In this document: in pieces, positions 1 through 8,151 of the stretch | How positions within the stretch are numbered: the stretch's first letter is position 1 | Layout of the letters: each line of letters starts with the position of its first letter | Source of the DNA: Myxococcales bacterium | GTDB lineage: Bacteria > Myxococcota_A > Polyangia > Polyangiales > Polyangiaceae | Assembly: GCA_016703425.1 (NCBI GenBank) | Contig: JADJCA010000012.1 | Coordinates: 248,001-312,000 of the forward strand | Length of the DNA stretch: 64,000 bases | Reading direction: 5' to 3' | Notes under the pieces: model-generated | What the model saw: the letters and a program-made list of their open reading frames with translations, nothing else | The model's database searches: none | Told to the model about the DNA's origin: nothing | Position numbers and translations under genes: made by a program

Positions 1-2
1 AT

Positions 3-617
3 GACGTCCTCGCGTCGTCGCTCGAGGCGAAGGTCGAGCGGGCGCGCGCCGGCGCTCGGATCATGTGGTCGGCCATCGGGCTCGAGTCGGGGCTCTTGGC
101 GATCTACCCGGGCAGCGCCTTTTTTCCTGATGACTACGACGTGCGCAAGCGCTCGTGGTACCGCGTCGCGGCCCACCAAAAGGGCAAGGTCTGGGGCGAG
201 CCTTACCCCGGCGCTTCCAGCGGGAGCCTGAATGTCTCGTGTTCTGTGCCGCTCTACGACGGCGCTGGGAAGTTCTTCGGCGTCGCGGCGGCGCTCCTCG
301 CCATCGAAGATCTCTTGCCCGAAACGCGCGTCGACGTGGCCGGCTTCCGCACGTCGTCGATCTTGAACGCACGCGGCGACGTCGTCTTTTCGTCCGACGC
401 GAAGGTCCTCCGCATGGCGCCTGGCACCTACGAGAACCGAAAAATCAAGCTGAACCCCTTCGACATGGAGCAGGTTCGCGCCGCCGTGGCTCGCGGAGAG
501 AAGAGCGGCCGCGTCACGGAGGGGCGCAAGCTCGCGACCTTCGTGCGCCTCCACGCGCTCGACTGGACACTCGTCGTGACCACCGACGCCGCGCCCTACG
601 AGTTCGAGGAGCGATGA
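3..617 (+). CDS. Cache-domain sensor protein, C-terminal part (5' end outside window)
   Basis: The frame is open from the left edge to TGA at 615-617, so only the last 204 residues are visible. The sequence follows the extracellular dCache (PDC) sensor pattern: DVRKRSWYR, then WGEPYPG, then a SVPLYDGAGKFFGV stretch and a second alpha/beta half ending in LDWTLVV. Cache domains bind small ligands outside the membrane and pass the signal to a cytoplasmic output domain. Here the Cache domain is at the very C-terminus with no output domain after it, so the output (kinase or other) must lie upstream, outside the window. The next gene is on the opposite strand and converges on this one 27 bases away. 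The output type cannot be determined. Confidence 0.75.
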   Translation, partial: DVLASSLEAKVERARAGARIMWSAIGLESGLLAIYPGSAFFPDDYDVRKRSWYRVAAHQKGKVWGEPYPGASSGSLNVSCSVPLYDGAGKFFGVAAALLAIEDLLPETRVDVAGFRTSSILNARGDVVFSSDAKVLRMAPGTYENRKIKLNPFDMEQVRAAVARGEKSGRVTEGRKLATFVRLHALDWTLVVTTDAAPYEFEER

Positions 618-644
618 GCACGCCGCGGTTGCGTGAGGCTTGCG

Positions 645-1355
645 TTACGCGACGACGTCGATCACGGAGTCTTCGTCTTGCAGCGTGTCGTCCACGCGAC
701 GCCACCTGAAAGGCGCTTCGCGAACCCCGGAGCTAGGCGGCGCGGCTTCCGGTCCGTGTACCAAGCGCGTTGGCGTGCCCAAGGCGTCGAAGCCCAGCGT
801 GCTGCAGGAGAGCAACGTGACGAGCCGCCGCTTGTAGCGAAGGTGCGTCCGCGACTCGGATTCGATGGCCGCGAGTACCTCGCTCGCGAGCGTGCGGCAC
901 TGCCGCGCGAAGACGTCGAAGTGGTGGAAGACAATGGCCGCTCGGCCCGTCGATGACAGCGGCAGCTCGCGGAGGGCGCCGGCGAAGCCGGCTAGCGATT
1001 CGTCGTAGCGGCCGACGTGGTCGAGCATCAGGCGAACCTTGCCGTGGAAGGCGCCGCTCGTCAGAAAGCGCGAGCCGTCGATGACGTAGAGCCGATAGCC
1101 ATAAGTGCGGAGCAGCGCCGCGTCCTCGCCGAGGCGGTCTTGATCGCGGTAGGTCGCGAGGCCTCCGGCCAGGAGGAGCCGTTCGTCGAGAGGACGGGTC
1201 TTGCCGCTGGCTCCCGACGCCGACGGCTGCCGCTCGCGTTCACGAGCCTCAAGGTAGCGCCGCGAATGCCACTGTTCATAGCTGTAGGCCAGCACGACCC
1301 TCCCAGGCGCAAAGTGCGCAAAATCCCGGGCTTTCGCGGGATCAGCCGGGCGCAA
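645..1355 (-). CDS. hypothetical protein
   Basis: I do not recognise this protein. It is predicted soluble, with Arg/Leu-rich amphipathic stretches and no signal peptide, for example RTYGYRLYVIDGSRFL and FHHFDVFARQCRTLASEVL. The start is uncertain. The frame stays open upstream to an ATG at 1511, but that ATG would overlap the ATG of the divergent gene at 1510, and residues there are Pro/Arg/Lys-rich and not protein-like. I therefore place the start at an in-frame TTG at 1355; a GTG slightly downstream is also possible. Its 3' end faces the Cache gene. It appears monocistronic and divergent from the lipoprotein at 1510. The function is unknown. Confidence 0.5.
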   Translation of the reverse strand: MRPADPAKARDFAHFAPGRVVLAYSYEQWHSRRYLEARERERQPSASGASGKTRPLDERLLLAGGLATYRDQDRLGEDAALLRTYGYRLYVIDGSRFLTSGAFHGKVRLMLDHVGRYDESLAGFAGALRELPLSSTGRAAIVFHHFDVFARQCRTLASEVLAAIESESRTHLRYKRRLVTLLSCSTLGFDALGTPTRLVHGPEAAPPSSGVREAPFRWRRVDDTLQDEDSVIDVVA

Positions 1356-1509
1356 TTCGCCCGAGCAGGCTCTAGCACCGGGCCCTTTGTCGTCGAGGGG
1401 AGCTTTCGAGTTTTTGCGTCCCGTGGGCGGCACACGCCACGGTGGTTGCCGGCTGCTCCTGCAGCCAGGTTTTCCCGGTCGTCGGTCTCCTTTGGGTATC
1501 TTGCCTTCC

Positions 1510-2655
1510 ATGATGCAGACCCACCGTGTCGCGGTCCGCTGGCCTTCACGGCTGGCGCTCCTTGGCTTGCTCGTTGCCTGCGGCCCTGAGGTTGCGCCGC
1601 GTGCCGTTGGGCCGGCCGCTGCCTCCGCGTCGCCCGTCAAGACGGCGCCGTCGTCGGCCGCATCGCCCGCATCGGCAGCGCCCACTGTCGACCGCTCCAA
1701 GCTCCCGCCGTTCGCCTTTGCGAACGCGAGCATCGAGGTCGAATACCCGGAGCGTGTGCGCGTGGCTCGCGCCGGTCGGCTCTACGTCGAGTTCCCGCCC
1801 GTCAAGGAGGAGGACGCGGAGGCCGACAAGTCCGTCGAGTACGAGCCGCCGATCATCGAGGCGGCGTCTGGCACTCGGCCCTACCGCGTTCTGTGTCGTG
1901 ACGCGGAGAATCAAATCGCCGCCTACGTTCCTTCGCATCAACTGAGGATGGTGGCCGTCGAGCCGGTGGTCCTCTCGCCAAAGACGACGCCACCGGAGAC
2001 CCATAGCGACACGGAGCCCGGGGTGCGCGTGAGCCGAGGCGCGCCGCTCACCGTCTTGGGCAGCCTCAACGCCGTCGACCAAGTGCGCTTCGAGTCCATC
2101 GGCCTCTCGGGAGAGGGCTTTGCGCGTCGCGTGAAGCTCGGTCACGCGTTCCGTCCCGAGGCTGCCACGGCGTCGGCGGGCGCGTCGGAGACGAAGACGG
2201 TGAAGTACCAGGCCGAGCTTACCGGCGGTGAGGGTGCGATCTACTCCGAGTCCGACGCCGCGAGGCGCCCCATCGCGAAGCTCACGCCCTATCCCGATGG
2301 CGACGGTGCGCATCGCTTCCAACGCCTGGGGCCCAAGAAGAGCGGCTTCGCGCTCGTGCGGCTCGTGCATCCGGAGACGTCCGTCGTCGGTTGGATCCAA
2401 GAGGCCTTGCTGAGCGGCGGCGGCGGCGAGGTCACGTGGTCGAAGGAGCACAAGACGAGCACCGGTCGACTCAAGGGGAGCCGGATGCTGTCAGTGAAGA
2501 AGGGAAGTCTCCTCCTCGGCCCGACGAAGCGTGAGCCTGTAGGCGTCGTGCTTCGCGACTACGAAGCGCCCTGCATTCGCCGCTGCGAGAGCGACGAACC
2601 GCTCGTTGCGGTGCGGGCGTGTGCCGGTGTCGCACGGGTCCTGGTTTCAAAGTGA
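1510..2655 (+). CDS. hypothetical lipoprotein
   Basis: The 381-residue product starts with a basic region, a hydrophobic core and a lipobox LLVAC, so it is predicted to be acylated and exported. A Pro/Ala/Ser linker of about 45 residues follows, then a globular part with no family I recognise (acidic stretch KEEDAEADKSVEYEP; three or four Cys near the C-terminus). ATG at 1510 is chosen over the longer open frame from 1387 because it gives a proper signal peptide. It is followed after 92 bases by another lipoprotein on the same strand, with no evidence of an operon. The role is unknown. Confidence 0.7.
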   Translation: MMQTHRVAVRWPSRLALLGLLVACGPEVAPRAVGPAAASASPVKTAPSSAASPASAAPTVDRSKLPPFAFANASIEVEYPERVRVARAGRLYVEFPPVKEEDAEADKSVEYEPPIIEAASGTRPYRVLCRDAENQIAAYVPSHQLRMVAVEPVVLSPKTTPPETHSDTEPGVRVSRGAPLTVLGSLNAVDQVRFESIGLSGEGFARRVKLGHAFRPEAATASAGASETKTVKYQAELTGGEGAIYSESDAARRPIAKLTPYPDGDGAHRFQRLGPKKSGFALVRLVHPETSVVGWIQEALLSGGGGEVTWSKEHKTSTGRLKGSRMLSVKKGSLLLGPTKREPVGVVLRDYEAPCIRRCESDEPLVAVRACAGVARVLVSK

Positions 2656-2747
2656 CCTTGCCTGGGAGGCCCTTTCCAGCGAACCTTCCAAAACGCGCGA
2701 ATCTTTCGCGCCTTGAAGTTCTCGACGCTTTTCAACGCGGAGGCGCC

Positions 2748-3314
2748 ATGTCGACGAAGATGATCAAGCCTGTCCTTTGCCTGACTGTTGCGAGCTTCTT
2801 CGCCTACGCCGGCTGCTCCGACGACGAAAAAGCGCCCGCCCGCACGTTCGGTGACGACGGCGGAGGAAGCACCACGGATAGCGGCGGTTCGACCTCGTCG
2901 GATTCCGGGGGAACGGTCACGCCCGAGTCGGGCATCGGCAGCGATGCTTCGACGACCCCGAAAGACTCGGGCGTCATCCCGCCGCCCAAGGACGCCACAA
3001 CGGACGCGCCCAAGGATGCGAAGACGGACGCTCCCACGGATGCGGCCGTCGTCCTCGACGCTGCGACCGTCGCGGCCGATTGTGCGTCTTATTGCAGCTG
3101 CATGACGACGAACTGCTCGGCGCAAACCCTTGCCGACGGTGGCCCTACCCTGCCGGCGAGCTGCCAGGCGACTTGCGTCGCGAACTACTCGACGTGGAAC
3201 GTCGCGTGCCGCACCACGCACTGCGGCTTGGCGGGGACGGCCGCCGCCGCCGACTCCGGCACCGAGGTCACGCTCCACTGCGGCCATGGCGCAGGCGCGT
3301 CGGTCTGTCTGTAA
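2748..3314 (+). CDS. small Cys-rich lipoprotein with Asp/Ser/Gly linker
   Basis: The 188-residue protein has a signal peptide ending in a lipobox-like YAGC and then about 80 residues of low-complexity Asp/Ser/Gly/Pro/Thr sequence. The C-terminal domain holds eight spaced Cys residues (CASYCSCMTTNC, then pairs further on), probably disulfide-bonded outside the cell. This build, with an acidic flexible linker and a small Cys-rich head, is typical of myxobacterial surface lipoproteins. The ATG at 2748 is preceded by a good GGAGG ribosome site at about 2740. No enzymatic motif is seen. Confidence 0.75.
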   Translation: MSTKMIKPVLCLTVASFFAYAGCSDDEKAPARTFGDDGGGSTTDSGGSTSSDSGGTVTPESGIGSDASTTPKDSGVIPPPKDATTDAPKDAKTDAPTDAAVVLDAATVAADCASYCSCMTTNCSAQTLADGGPTLPASCQATCVANYSTWNVACRTTHCGLAGTAAAADSGTEVTLHCGHGAGASVCL

Positions 3315-3340
3315 CCAACCAACGCTCGGTGCCCGATCCC

Positions 3341-3356
3341 AAGCTGAGGGCAGCTT
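3341..3356. terminator. short hairpin after the lipoprotein gene
   Basis: AAGCTG and CAGCTT form six-base-pair arms with a four-base loop, 27 bases after the stop codon of the upstream gene. There is no U-tract, so termination here is only a weak suggestion. Confidence 0.2.
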
Positions 3357-3544
3357 AGGAAAGTCGCTCCCGCAACGAACGCGCGCGCCGTCGTCGTCGT
3401 CGAGCCCGGGTCGGGCAACGCCATGCCGCCGAGCGGCGCTTCAGGCATCGGGCCAAGGTAGCGGCCGGCGCGCGGTCGCGACCTCACGGGGACGCTGGAA
3501 AGCTCGACCCAAGCGGGCGACGAGCGCTGTATGCTGCCGCCACC

Positions 3545-6025
3545 ATGACGGAATTGTCTTCGGCCGCGGCTCCGAAACTCCCCGCCCGCGCTCGCGTTGT
3601 TGTTGTCGGCGGCGGCGTCATCGGGACATCGGTCGCGTACCACTTGGCGCACATGGGCTGCACCGATGTCGTCTTGCTCGAGCGCGATCGGCTCACTTCC
3701 GGCACGACGTGGCACGCCGCAGGGCTGATGGTGACCTTCGGATCGACCTCCGAGACGTCGACGGAGATGCGCAAGTACACGCGCGATCTGTACGCGCGCC
3801 TCGAAGCGGAGACGGGGCAGTCGACGGGCTTCATGCCCATCGGCTTCATTAAGCTCGCAACCGAGCCCGATCGTCTCGAGGAGTACCGCCGCGTCTCGGC
3901 CTTCAATCGGTACTGCGGCGTCGACGTGCACGAGATCTCGCCGAAGGAAGTGAAAGAGCTCTTCCCCCTGGCGAAGACCGACGACTTGCTCGCGGGCTTC
4001 TACGTGAAGGAAGACGGCCGTGGCAATCCTGTCGACATCACCATGGCGCTCGCAAAGGGCGCTCGCATGAAGGGCGCAACGGTCTTGGAAGGCGTGCCCG
4101 TCACGGCCATCACCCGCAAGCGTGGTGCCGTCACCGGCGTCGAAACGCCGTTCGGGAGTATCGAGGCCGAGTTCGTCGTCAACTGCACCGGCATGTGGGC
4201 ACGCCAGCTCGCGCAATCGAGCGGCGTCAATGTGCCGCTGCAAGCGGCGGAGCACTATTACCTCATCACGGAACGGCTTCCGGGGATCACCAGCGCGTTT
4301 CCCGTCATCGAGGACCCGGCCTCGTACGGCTACCTCCGCGAAGAAGGCGGCGGCCTCATGGTCGGTCTCTTCGAGCCCATCTGCGCGCCGTGGAAGGTCG
4401 AAGGGATCCCCAACGACTTCTCCTTCGGAGAGATCCAGCCCGATTGGGAGCGCATGGGCCCGTACGTTGAGAAGGCCATGCAGCGCGTGCCGTCGGCCCT
4501 CAGCGTCGGCATCAAGACCTTCTTCTGCGGGCCCGAGAGCTTCACGCCGGATCTCGCGCCCATCGTCGGCGAGGCGCCCGAGCTCAAGAACTACTTCGTC
4601 GCTGCCGGGCTCAACTCCATCGGCATCATCACCGGCGGCGGGATGGGGCGTGTCTTGGCCCACTGGATCTTGAACGGTCGTCCTGACGTCGACGTCACGG
4701 GCATGAACATCGACCGGCTCCAGGTCTACCAGTCGACGCCCGAATACCGTCGCACGCGCACCGTCGAGTCGCTCGGCATGGTCTACCAGTGCCACTACCC
4801 GACGCGCTCGATGCAGACGGCCCGCGGCGCAAAGAAGCCCGCGTTCTACGATCGGCTCGCGGCGCGCGGGGCCTACTTCCGCGACGTCAGCGGCTGGGAG
4901 GGCGCCGACTGGTACGCGCCGCTGGGCCAAGAGGCGAAGGTCGAGAAGCTCTCCTGGGGACGCCAAGAGTGGTTTCCCAACTGGGAGGCCGAGCACCGCG
5001 CGGCGCGCGAGGGCGTGATCCTCATGGACATGTCGTTCATGGCGAAGTTCTCGGTGCAGGGCCGCGACGCGGGCCGGATCCTGAATCACATCTCCGCGAA
5101 CAACGTCGACGAGCAGGCGGGGCGTGTAACCTACACGCAGTGGCTCAACGAGGGCGGCACCCTCGAGGCCGATCTCACGGTCACCAAGTTCGACGACGAG
5201 CGCTATTGGGTGGTGGCTTCCGACACGGCGCATCGTCACGCTGAGACCTGGCTCAAGCGGCACATCCCTGAAGGCGCCCACGCCTTCGTGACGGATGTCA
5301 CGTCGGCCTATGCGCAGATCAACATCCAAGGTCCGAGGTCGCGCGAGCTTTTGCAGTCGCTCACGGCGTCAGACTTGTCGAACGAGGCCTTTCCGTTTCG
5401 TACGGCGCGCGAGATCGACATCGGCTTCGCGCGAATTCTATGCGTGCGCATCACGTATCTGGGCGAGCTCGGCTACGAGCTTTACATCCCCACCGAGCAA
5501 GCGCTCCACGTCTACGATCGTCTCGTCCAAGGAGGGGAAGGCTTCGGTCTCCGGCACGCGGGCCTCAAGGCCCTCGCGAGCCTTCGCATGGAGAAGGGCT
5601 ACCGCGACTACGGCCACGACATCGACAACACCGACTCGGTGCTCGAGGTAGGCCTCGGCTTTGCGGTGGACTTGAAGAAGCCCGGCGGCTTCCTTGGCAA
5701 GGACGCCGTCTTGGCCAAGAAGGCAGAAGGCCCGCTCAAGAAGCGGCTCGTGCAGGTCTTCGTCACCGACCCTGAGCCGATGCTCTACCACGCGGAGATC
5801 GTCTACCGAAACGGCAAGGCCGTCGGGTACGTGCGCGCCGCGTCCTATGGGCACACGCTCGGTGGCGCGGTCGGTCTCGCGATGGTCGACGGTGGCGGTG
5901 CGGCCGTCGACCCGGCGTGGCTCGCCGCGGGAACTTGGGAGGTCGACATTGCAGGGCGCAGGTACCCGGCCCGCGTGTCGCTCAAGCCGATGTACGACCC
6001 GGACATGCTCAAGATAAAGGCGTAA
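3545..6025 (+). CDS. dimethylglycine/sarcosine dehydrogenase-like flavoprotein with GcvT domain
   Basis: The 826-residue enzyme has the full architecture of the DMGDH/SarDH/PDPR family. An N-terminal DAO-type FAD-binding fold carries GGGVIGTSVAYHLAHMG at residues 22-38. TTWHAAG follows, whose His57 sits where rat DMGDH attaches FAD covalently. A linker domain comes next, then aminomethyltransferase (GcvT) and GcvT C-terminal domains from about residue 430 to the end (LGELGYELYIP, GYRDYGHDIDNTDS). Family enzymes oxidatively demethylate N-methylated glycines and pass the methylene group to tetrahydrofolate. The exact substrate here is not determined. A lipid-anchored cytochrome c gene follows after 3 bases, which suggests the electrons may leave through c-type haem instead of an ETF; this is an inference from context. 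Confidence 0.9.
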   Translation: MTELSSAAAPKLPARARVVVVGGGVIGTSVAYHLAHMGCTDVVLLERDRLTSGTTWHAAGLMVTFGSTSETSTEMRKYTRDLYARLEAETGQSTGFMPIGFIKLATEPDRLEEYRRVSAFNRYCGVDVHEISPKEVKELFPLAKTDDLLAGFYVKEDGRGNPVDITMALAKGARMKGATVLEGVPVTAITRKRGAVTGVETPFGSIEAEFVVNCTGMWARQLAQSSGVNVPLQAAEHYYLITERLPGITSAFPVIEDPASYGYLREEGGGLMVGLFEPICAPWKVEGIPNDFSFGEIQPDWERMGPYVEKAMQRVPSALSVGIKTFFCGPESFTPDLAPIVGEAPELKNYFVAAGLNSIGIITGGGMGRVLAHWILNGRPDVDVTGMNIDRLQVYQSTPEYRRTRTVESLGMVYQCHYPTRSMQTARGAKKPAFYDRLAARGAYFRDVSGWEGADWYAPLGQEAKVEKLSWGRQEWFPNWEAEHRAAREGVILMDMSFMAKFSVQGRDAGRILNHISANNVDEQAGRVTYTQWLNEGGTLEADLTVTKFDDERYWVVASDTAHRHAETWLKRHIPEGAHAFVTDVTSAYAQINIQGPRSRELLQSLTASDLSNEAFPFRTAREIDIGFARILCVRITYLGELGYELYIPTEQALHVYDRLVQGGEGFGLRHAGLKALASLRMEKGYRDYGHDIDNTDSVLEVGLGFAVDLKKPGGFLGKDAVLAKKAEGPLKKRLVQVFVTDPEPMLYHAEIVYRNGKAVGYVRAASYGHTLGGAVGLAMVDGGGAAVDPAWLAAGTWEVDIAGRRYPARVSLKPMYDPDMLKIKA

Positions 6026-6028
6026 CGC

Positions 6029-6382
6029 ATGAGGGTGGGGGGAACGACGTGCGCGCTCGCGCTCGCAGGCGCACTCTTGCTCGCGGGGTGCGAGAAGAAG
6101 AAGGCGGAGCCGACGGGCCGCGAGCTCTTCGCAGCAACGTGCGCTCGCTGCCATGGCGAGGGCGGCGCCGGTGGCCTACCCGTTTGGGACGGCGGGCCGT
6201 CGCCTAGGAACTTCACCGAGGCAGGCTTCCTCGCTGGACGGACCGATGGCGCTCTTCGCCAGACCATTCGCGACGGCAAGGGCGGCGCGATGCCGCCCTT
6301 TGGCACCACCTTCACCGACGAACAGATCACCGCGCTCATCGCGCACCTACGGACCCTCGACCCAGGAACGCCCAAGAAATGA
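6029..6382 (+). CDS. small lipid-anchored cytochrome c
   Basis: The 117-residue protein has a signal peptide with lipobox LLAGC (Cys21), one haem-binding motif CARCH at 38-42 and a likely axial Met88 in GGAMPPFG, the pattern of class I single-haem cytochromes c. It is predicted to sit on the periplasmic face or outer envelope as an electron carrier. It starts 3 bases after the flavoenzyme stop and its own stop overlaps the next ATG (ATGA), so the three genes form a translationally coupled operon. It may carry electrons from the flavoenzyme or to the NO reductase downstream; the sequence does not decide this. Confidence 0.88.
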   Translation: MRVGGTTCALALAGALLLAGCEKKKAEPTGRELFAATCARCHGEGGAGGLPVWDGGPSPRNFTEAGFLAGRTDGALRQTIRDGKGGAMPPFGTTFTDEQITALIAHLRTLDPGTPKK

Positions 6383-7356
6383 AGAAGCTGCTCGGCCGCA
6401 TCGGTCTCGCCCTCGCGGCGCTCATCGCGCTCGCCGTCTTGTCCATCGTCGTGAAGTTCTTTGTGCTGTCGCCGAAGATGCGGCCGGCGCAAGACCTCAA
6501 GGCGCCTACGAGCCCGGAGGCCATCGCACGGGGGAAGTACCTCGTCGATCACGTCACCGGATGCCTTGGTTGCCACTCGCCGGTGCAAGACGACAAGCCC
6601 GGCGATCTCGTCGTGCCGGGCAAGCTCGGCGCGGGCCGCGACTTTGGCGTGTGGGAAGGCGCGCCGTTCCGGCTCCGAAGCGCCAACCTCACGCCCGACA
6701 AACAGTTCGGCATCGGGAACTGGACCGACGGCGAGGTGGTGCGCGCCATGCGCGAGGGCGTGAGCAAGGATGGGCGAGCGCTCTTTCCGCAGATGCCCTA
6801 TCTGACGTACGCCGAGACGCTGAGCGACGACGACGCGCTCGCCATCGTCGCGTACCTCCGCACGTTGGCTCCGCTGGCCAGCGATCCGGGCCGCACCGAG
6901 ATTCAGTTCCCCGTGTCGATGTTCATAAGGGCCGCGCCGAAGCCGCTCACCCAGAGCCCGCCGCCGGCGCCGCCCGTGACCGACAAGCTCGCGCGCGGTC
7001 GCTGGCTCATGCGCGTTGGCTCCTGCAACGACTGCCACGACTCGGTCAACGAGCGCATGGAAAAGCTTCCTGGCAAGGCTCTCGCGGGCGGGTTCAAGTT
7101 CCCGCTCGCGCCGGGCAAGGGCTACGTCATCGCGCCGAACATCACGAGCGACAAGGCGACCGGCATCGGTGCGTACAGCGACGACGACCTCCGCCGCGTC
7201 TTCGACGAAGGCAAAGGCAAGGCGGGGCGCTTTCTCTACGTGATGCCCTGGTCGTATTACGCGGGCCTCACCAAGGACGACAAGGAGGCGCTCATCACGG
7301 CGCTCCGCGAGGTGCCCGCCGTTTCGAACGTCGTGCCACCGAGCCAGGTGAAGTAG
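6379..7356 (+). CDS. membrane-anchored dihaem cytochrome c
   Basis: The 325-residue protein has an N-terminal transmembrane anchor (about residues 7-30), then two cytochrome c domains with CLGCH (Cys62, Cys65, His66) and CNDCH (Cys216, Cys219, His220). Met-containing loops (FPQMPYLTY and YVMPWSYY) are probable axial ligands. It resembles the dihaem cytochrome subunits of membrane dehydrogenases (alcohol or gluconate dehydrogenase type), but no partner large subunit of that kind is next to it. It overlaps the previous cytochrome gene by four bases and ends 81 bases before norC. Confidence 0.88.
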   Translation: MKKLLGRIGLALAALIALAVLSIVVKFFVLSPKMRPAQDLKAPTSPEAIARGKYLVDHVTGCLGCHSPVQDDKPGDLVVPGKLGAGRDFGVWEGAPFRLRSANLTPDKQFGIGNWTDGEVVRAMREGVSKDGRALFPQMPYLTYAETLSDDDALAIVAYLRTLAPLASDPGRTEIQFPVSMFIRAAPKPLTQSPPPAPPVTDKLARGRWLMRVGSCNDCHDSVNERMEKLPGKALAGGFKFPLAPGKGYVIAPNITSDKATGIGAYSDDDLRRVFDEGKGKAGRFLYVMPWSYYAGLTKDDKEALITALREVPAVSNVVPPSQVK

Positions 7357-7397
7357 CCGCCAGCGCCCAGTCATCAGAGAGACAAACGTCACCGGGC

Positions 7398-7409
7398 TGA
7401 TCTGGATCA
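7398..7409. promoter_or_regulatory. CRP/FNR-type palindrome upstream of norC
   Basis: TGATctggATCA is an interrupted palindrome matching the inner part of the FNR/DNR/NnrR consensus TTGAT-N4-ATCAA. It is the only such site I noticed in the gap between the dihaem cytochrome gene and norC. Nor operons are classically controlled by FNR-family regulators responding to NO or anoxia, so an operator role fits well. Expression data are absent. Confidence 0.5.
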
Positions 7410-7437
7410 TCGCGGCCCGGCACAGCGGGGGCTACGC

Positions 7438-8151
7438 ATGACGGCAGGCGAGGCCATCATGCTCAGCAAGTCTCAAGCGCGCGCGTTCTTCCTCTTGGGA
7501 ACCGGCGTGTGCGCCGTGGCCTTCATCGGCCTCACGGTCGACACCTTTCGCCAAATTCCCGGACAGACGCGCGCCGACCAGATCACCGCCGAGGTCGCTC
7601 ACGGCAAGGACCTGTGGGACTCGAACAACTGCATGGGCTGCCACACCCTGCTCGGCGAGGGCGCCTACTACGCGCCGGAGCTCACGAAGGTCTACGAGCG
7701 GCGCGGCGAGCCGTTCATTCGCAGCATGCTGACGGACCCGGAGGCGATGTTCCCGGGCCAGCGGAAGATGCAGAAGTACAAGTTCGACGAAGCTGAGAAG
7801 TCGGCGCTCGTGGCGTTCTTCAAGTGGGCCGGCAGCGTCGACTTGAACGGCTTTCCGGCGAAGCCCACGCTCGCCGGTGGTCCAACGCCCACCCACGCGA
7901 TGCTCGAAGGCACCAAGGACGATCGGCCGCAGGCCTTTCGCCAGATTTGTGTGGCGTGCCATTCGCTGGGCGGGCAGGGGGCGAGCGTGGGGCCGCCGCT
8001 CGACGGCGTGGGAGCGCGTCTCGACGCTGAGTTCCTGCGAAAGTGGCTCAAGAAGCCCTCTTCGGTGAAGCCCGATTCAAAGATGCCGGAGCTTGGTCTC
8101 TCCGACTCGCAGGTCGATGAGCTCGTGACGTTCCTCGGCGGGAAGAGGTGA
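7438..8151 (+). CDS. norC: nitric oxide reductase subunit C with an extra haem domain
   Basis: The first part is a NorC: one N-terminal transmembrane helix (about residues 15-34), then NNCMGCHTLLGEGAYYAPEL with Cys65, Cys68 and His69, the signature of the cytochrome c subunit of cNOR. Usual NorC proteins are about 150 residues with one haem. This one runs to 237 residues and adds a second domain with CVACH (Cys171, Cys174, His175) and a candidate axial Met216 in SKMPELG. Two starts are possible: ATG 7438, or ATG 7459 preceded by AGGCGAGG, giving MLSKSQ; the second has the better ribosome site. It accepts electrons in the periplasm and passes them to NorB. norB begins directly after the stop codon. 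Confidence 0.9.
   Translation: MTAGEAIMLSKSQARAFFLLGTGVCAVAFIGLTVDTFRQIPGQTRADQITAEVAHGKDLWDSNNCMGCHTLLGEGAYYAPELTKVYERRGEPFIRSMLTDPEAMFPGQRKMQKYKFDEAEKSALVAFFKWAGSVDLNGFPAKPTLAGGPTPTHAMLEGTKDDRPQAFRQICVACHSLGGQGASVGPPLDGVGARLDAEFLRKWLKKPSSVKPDSKMPELGLSDSQVDELVTFLGGKR

Noticed and set aside
1356..1511. Longer N-terminus of the minus-strand unknown protein
   Set aside because: It would make the ATG overlap the divergent lipoprotein start and adds non-protein-like Pro/Arg-rich sequence.
3185..5329. 714-residue open frame on the minus strand
   Set aside because: It lies antisense to the flavoenzyme gene, is rich in Arg/His/Asp-Val patterns and has no domain; it is a shadow of a GC-rich gene.
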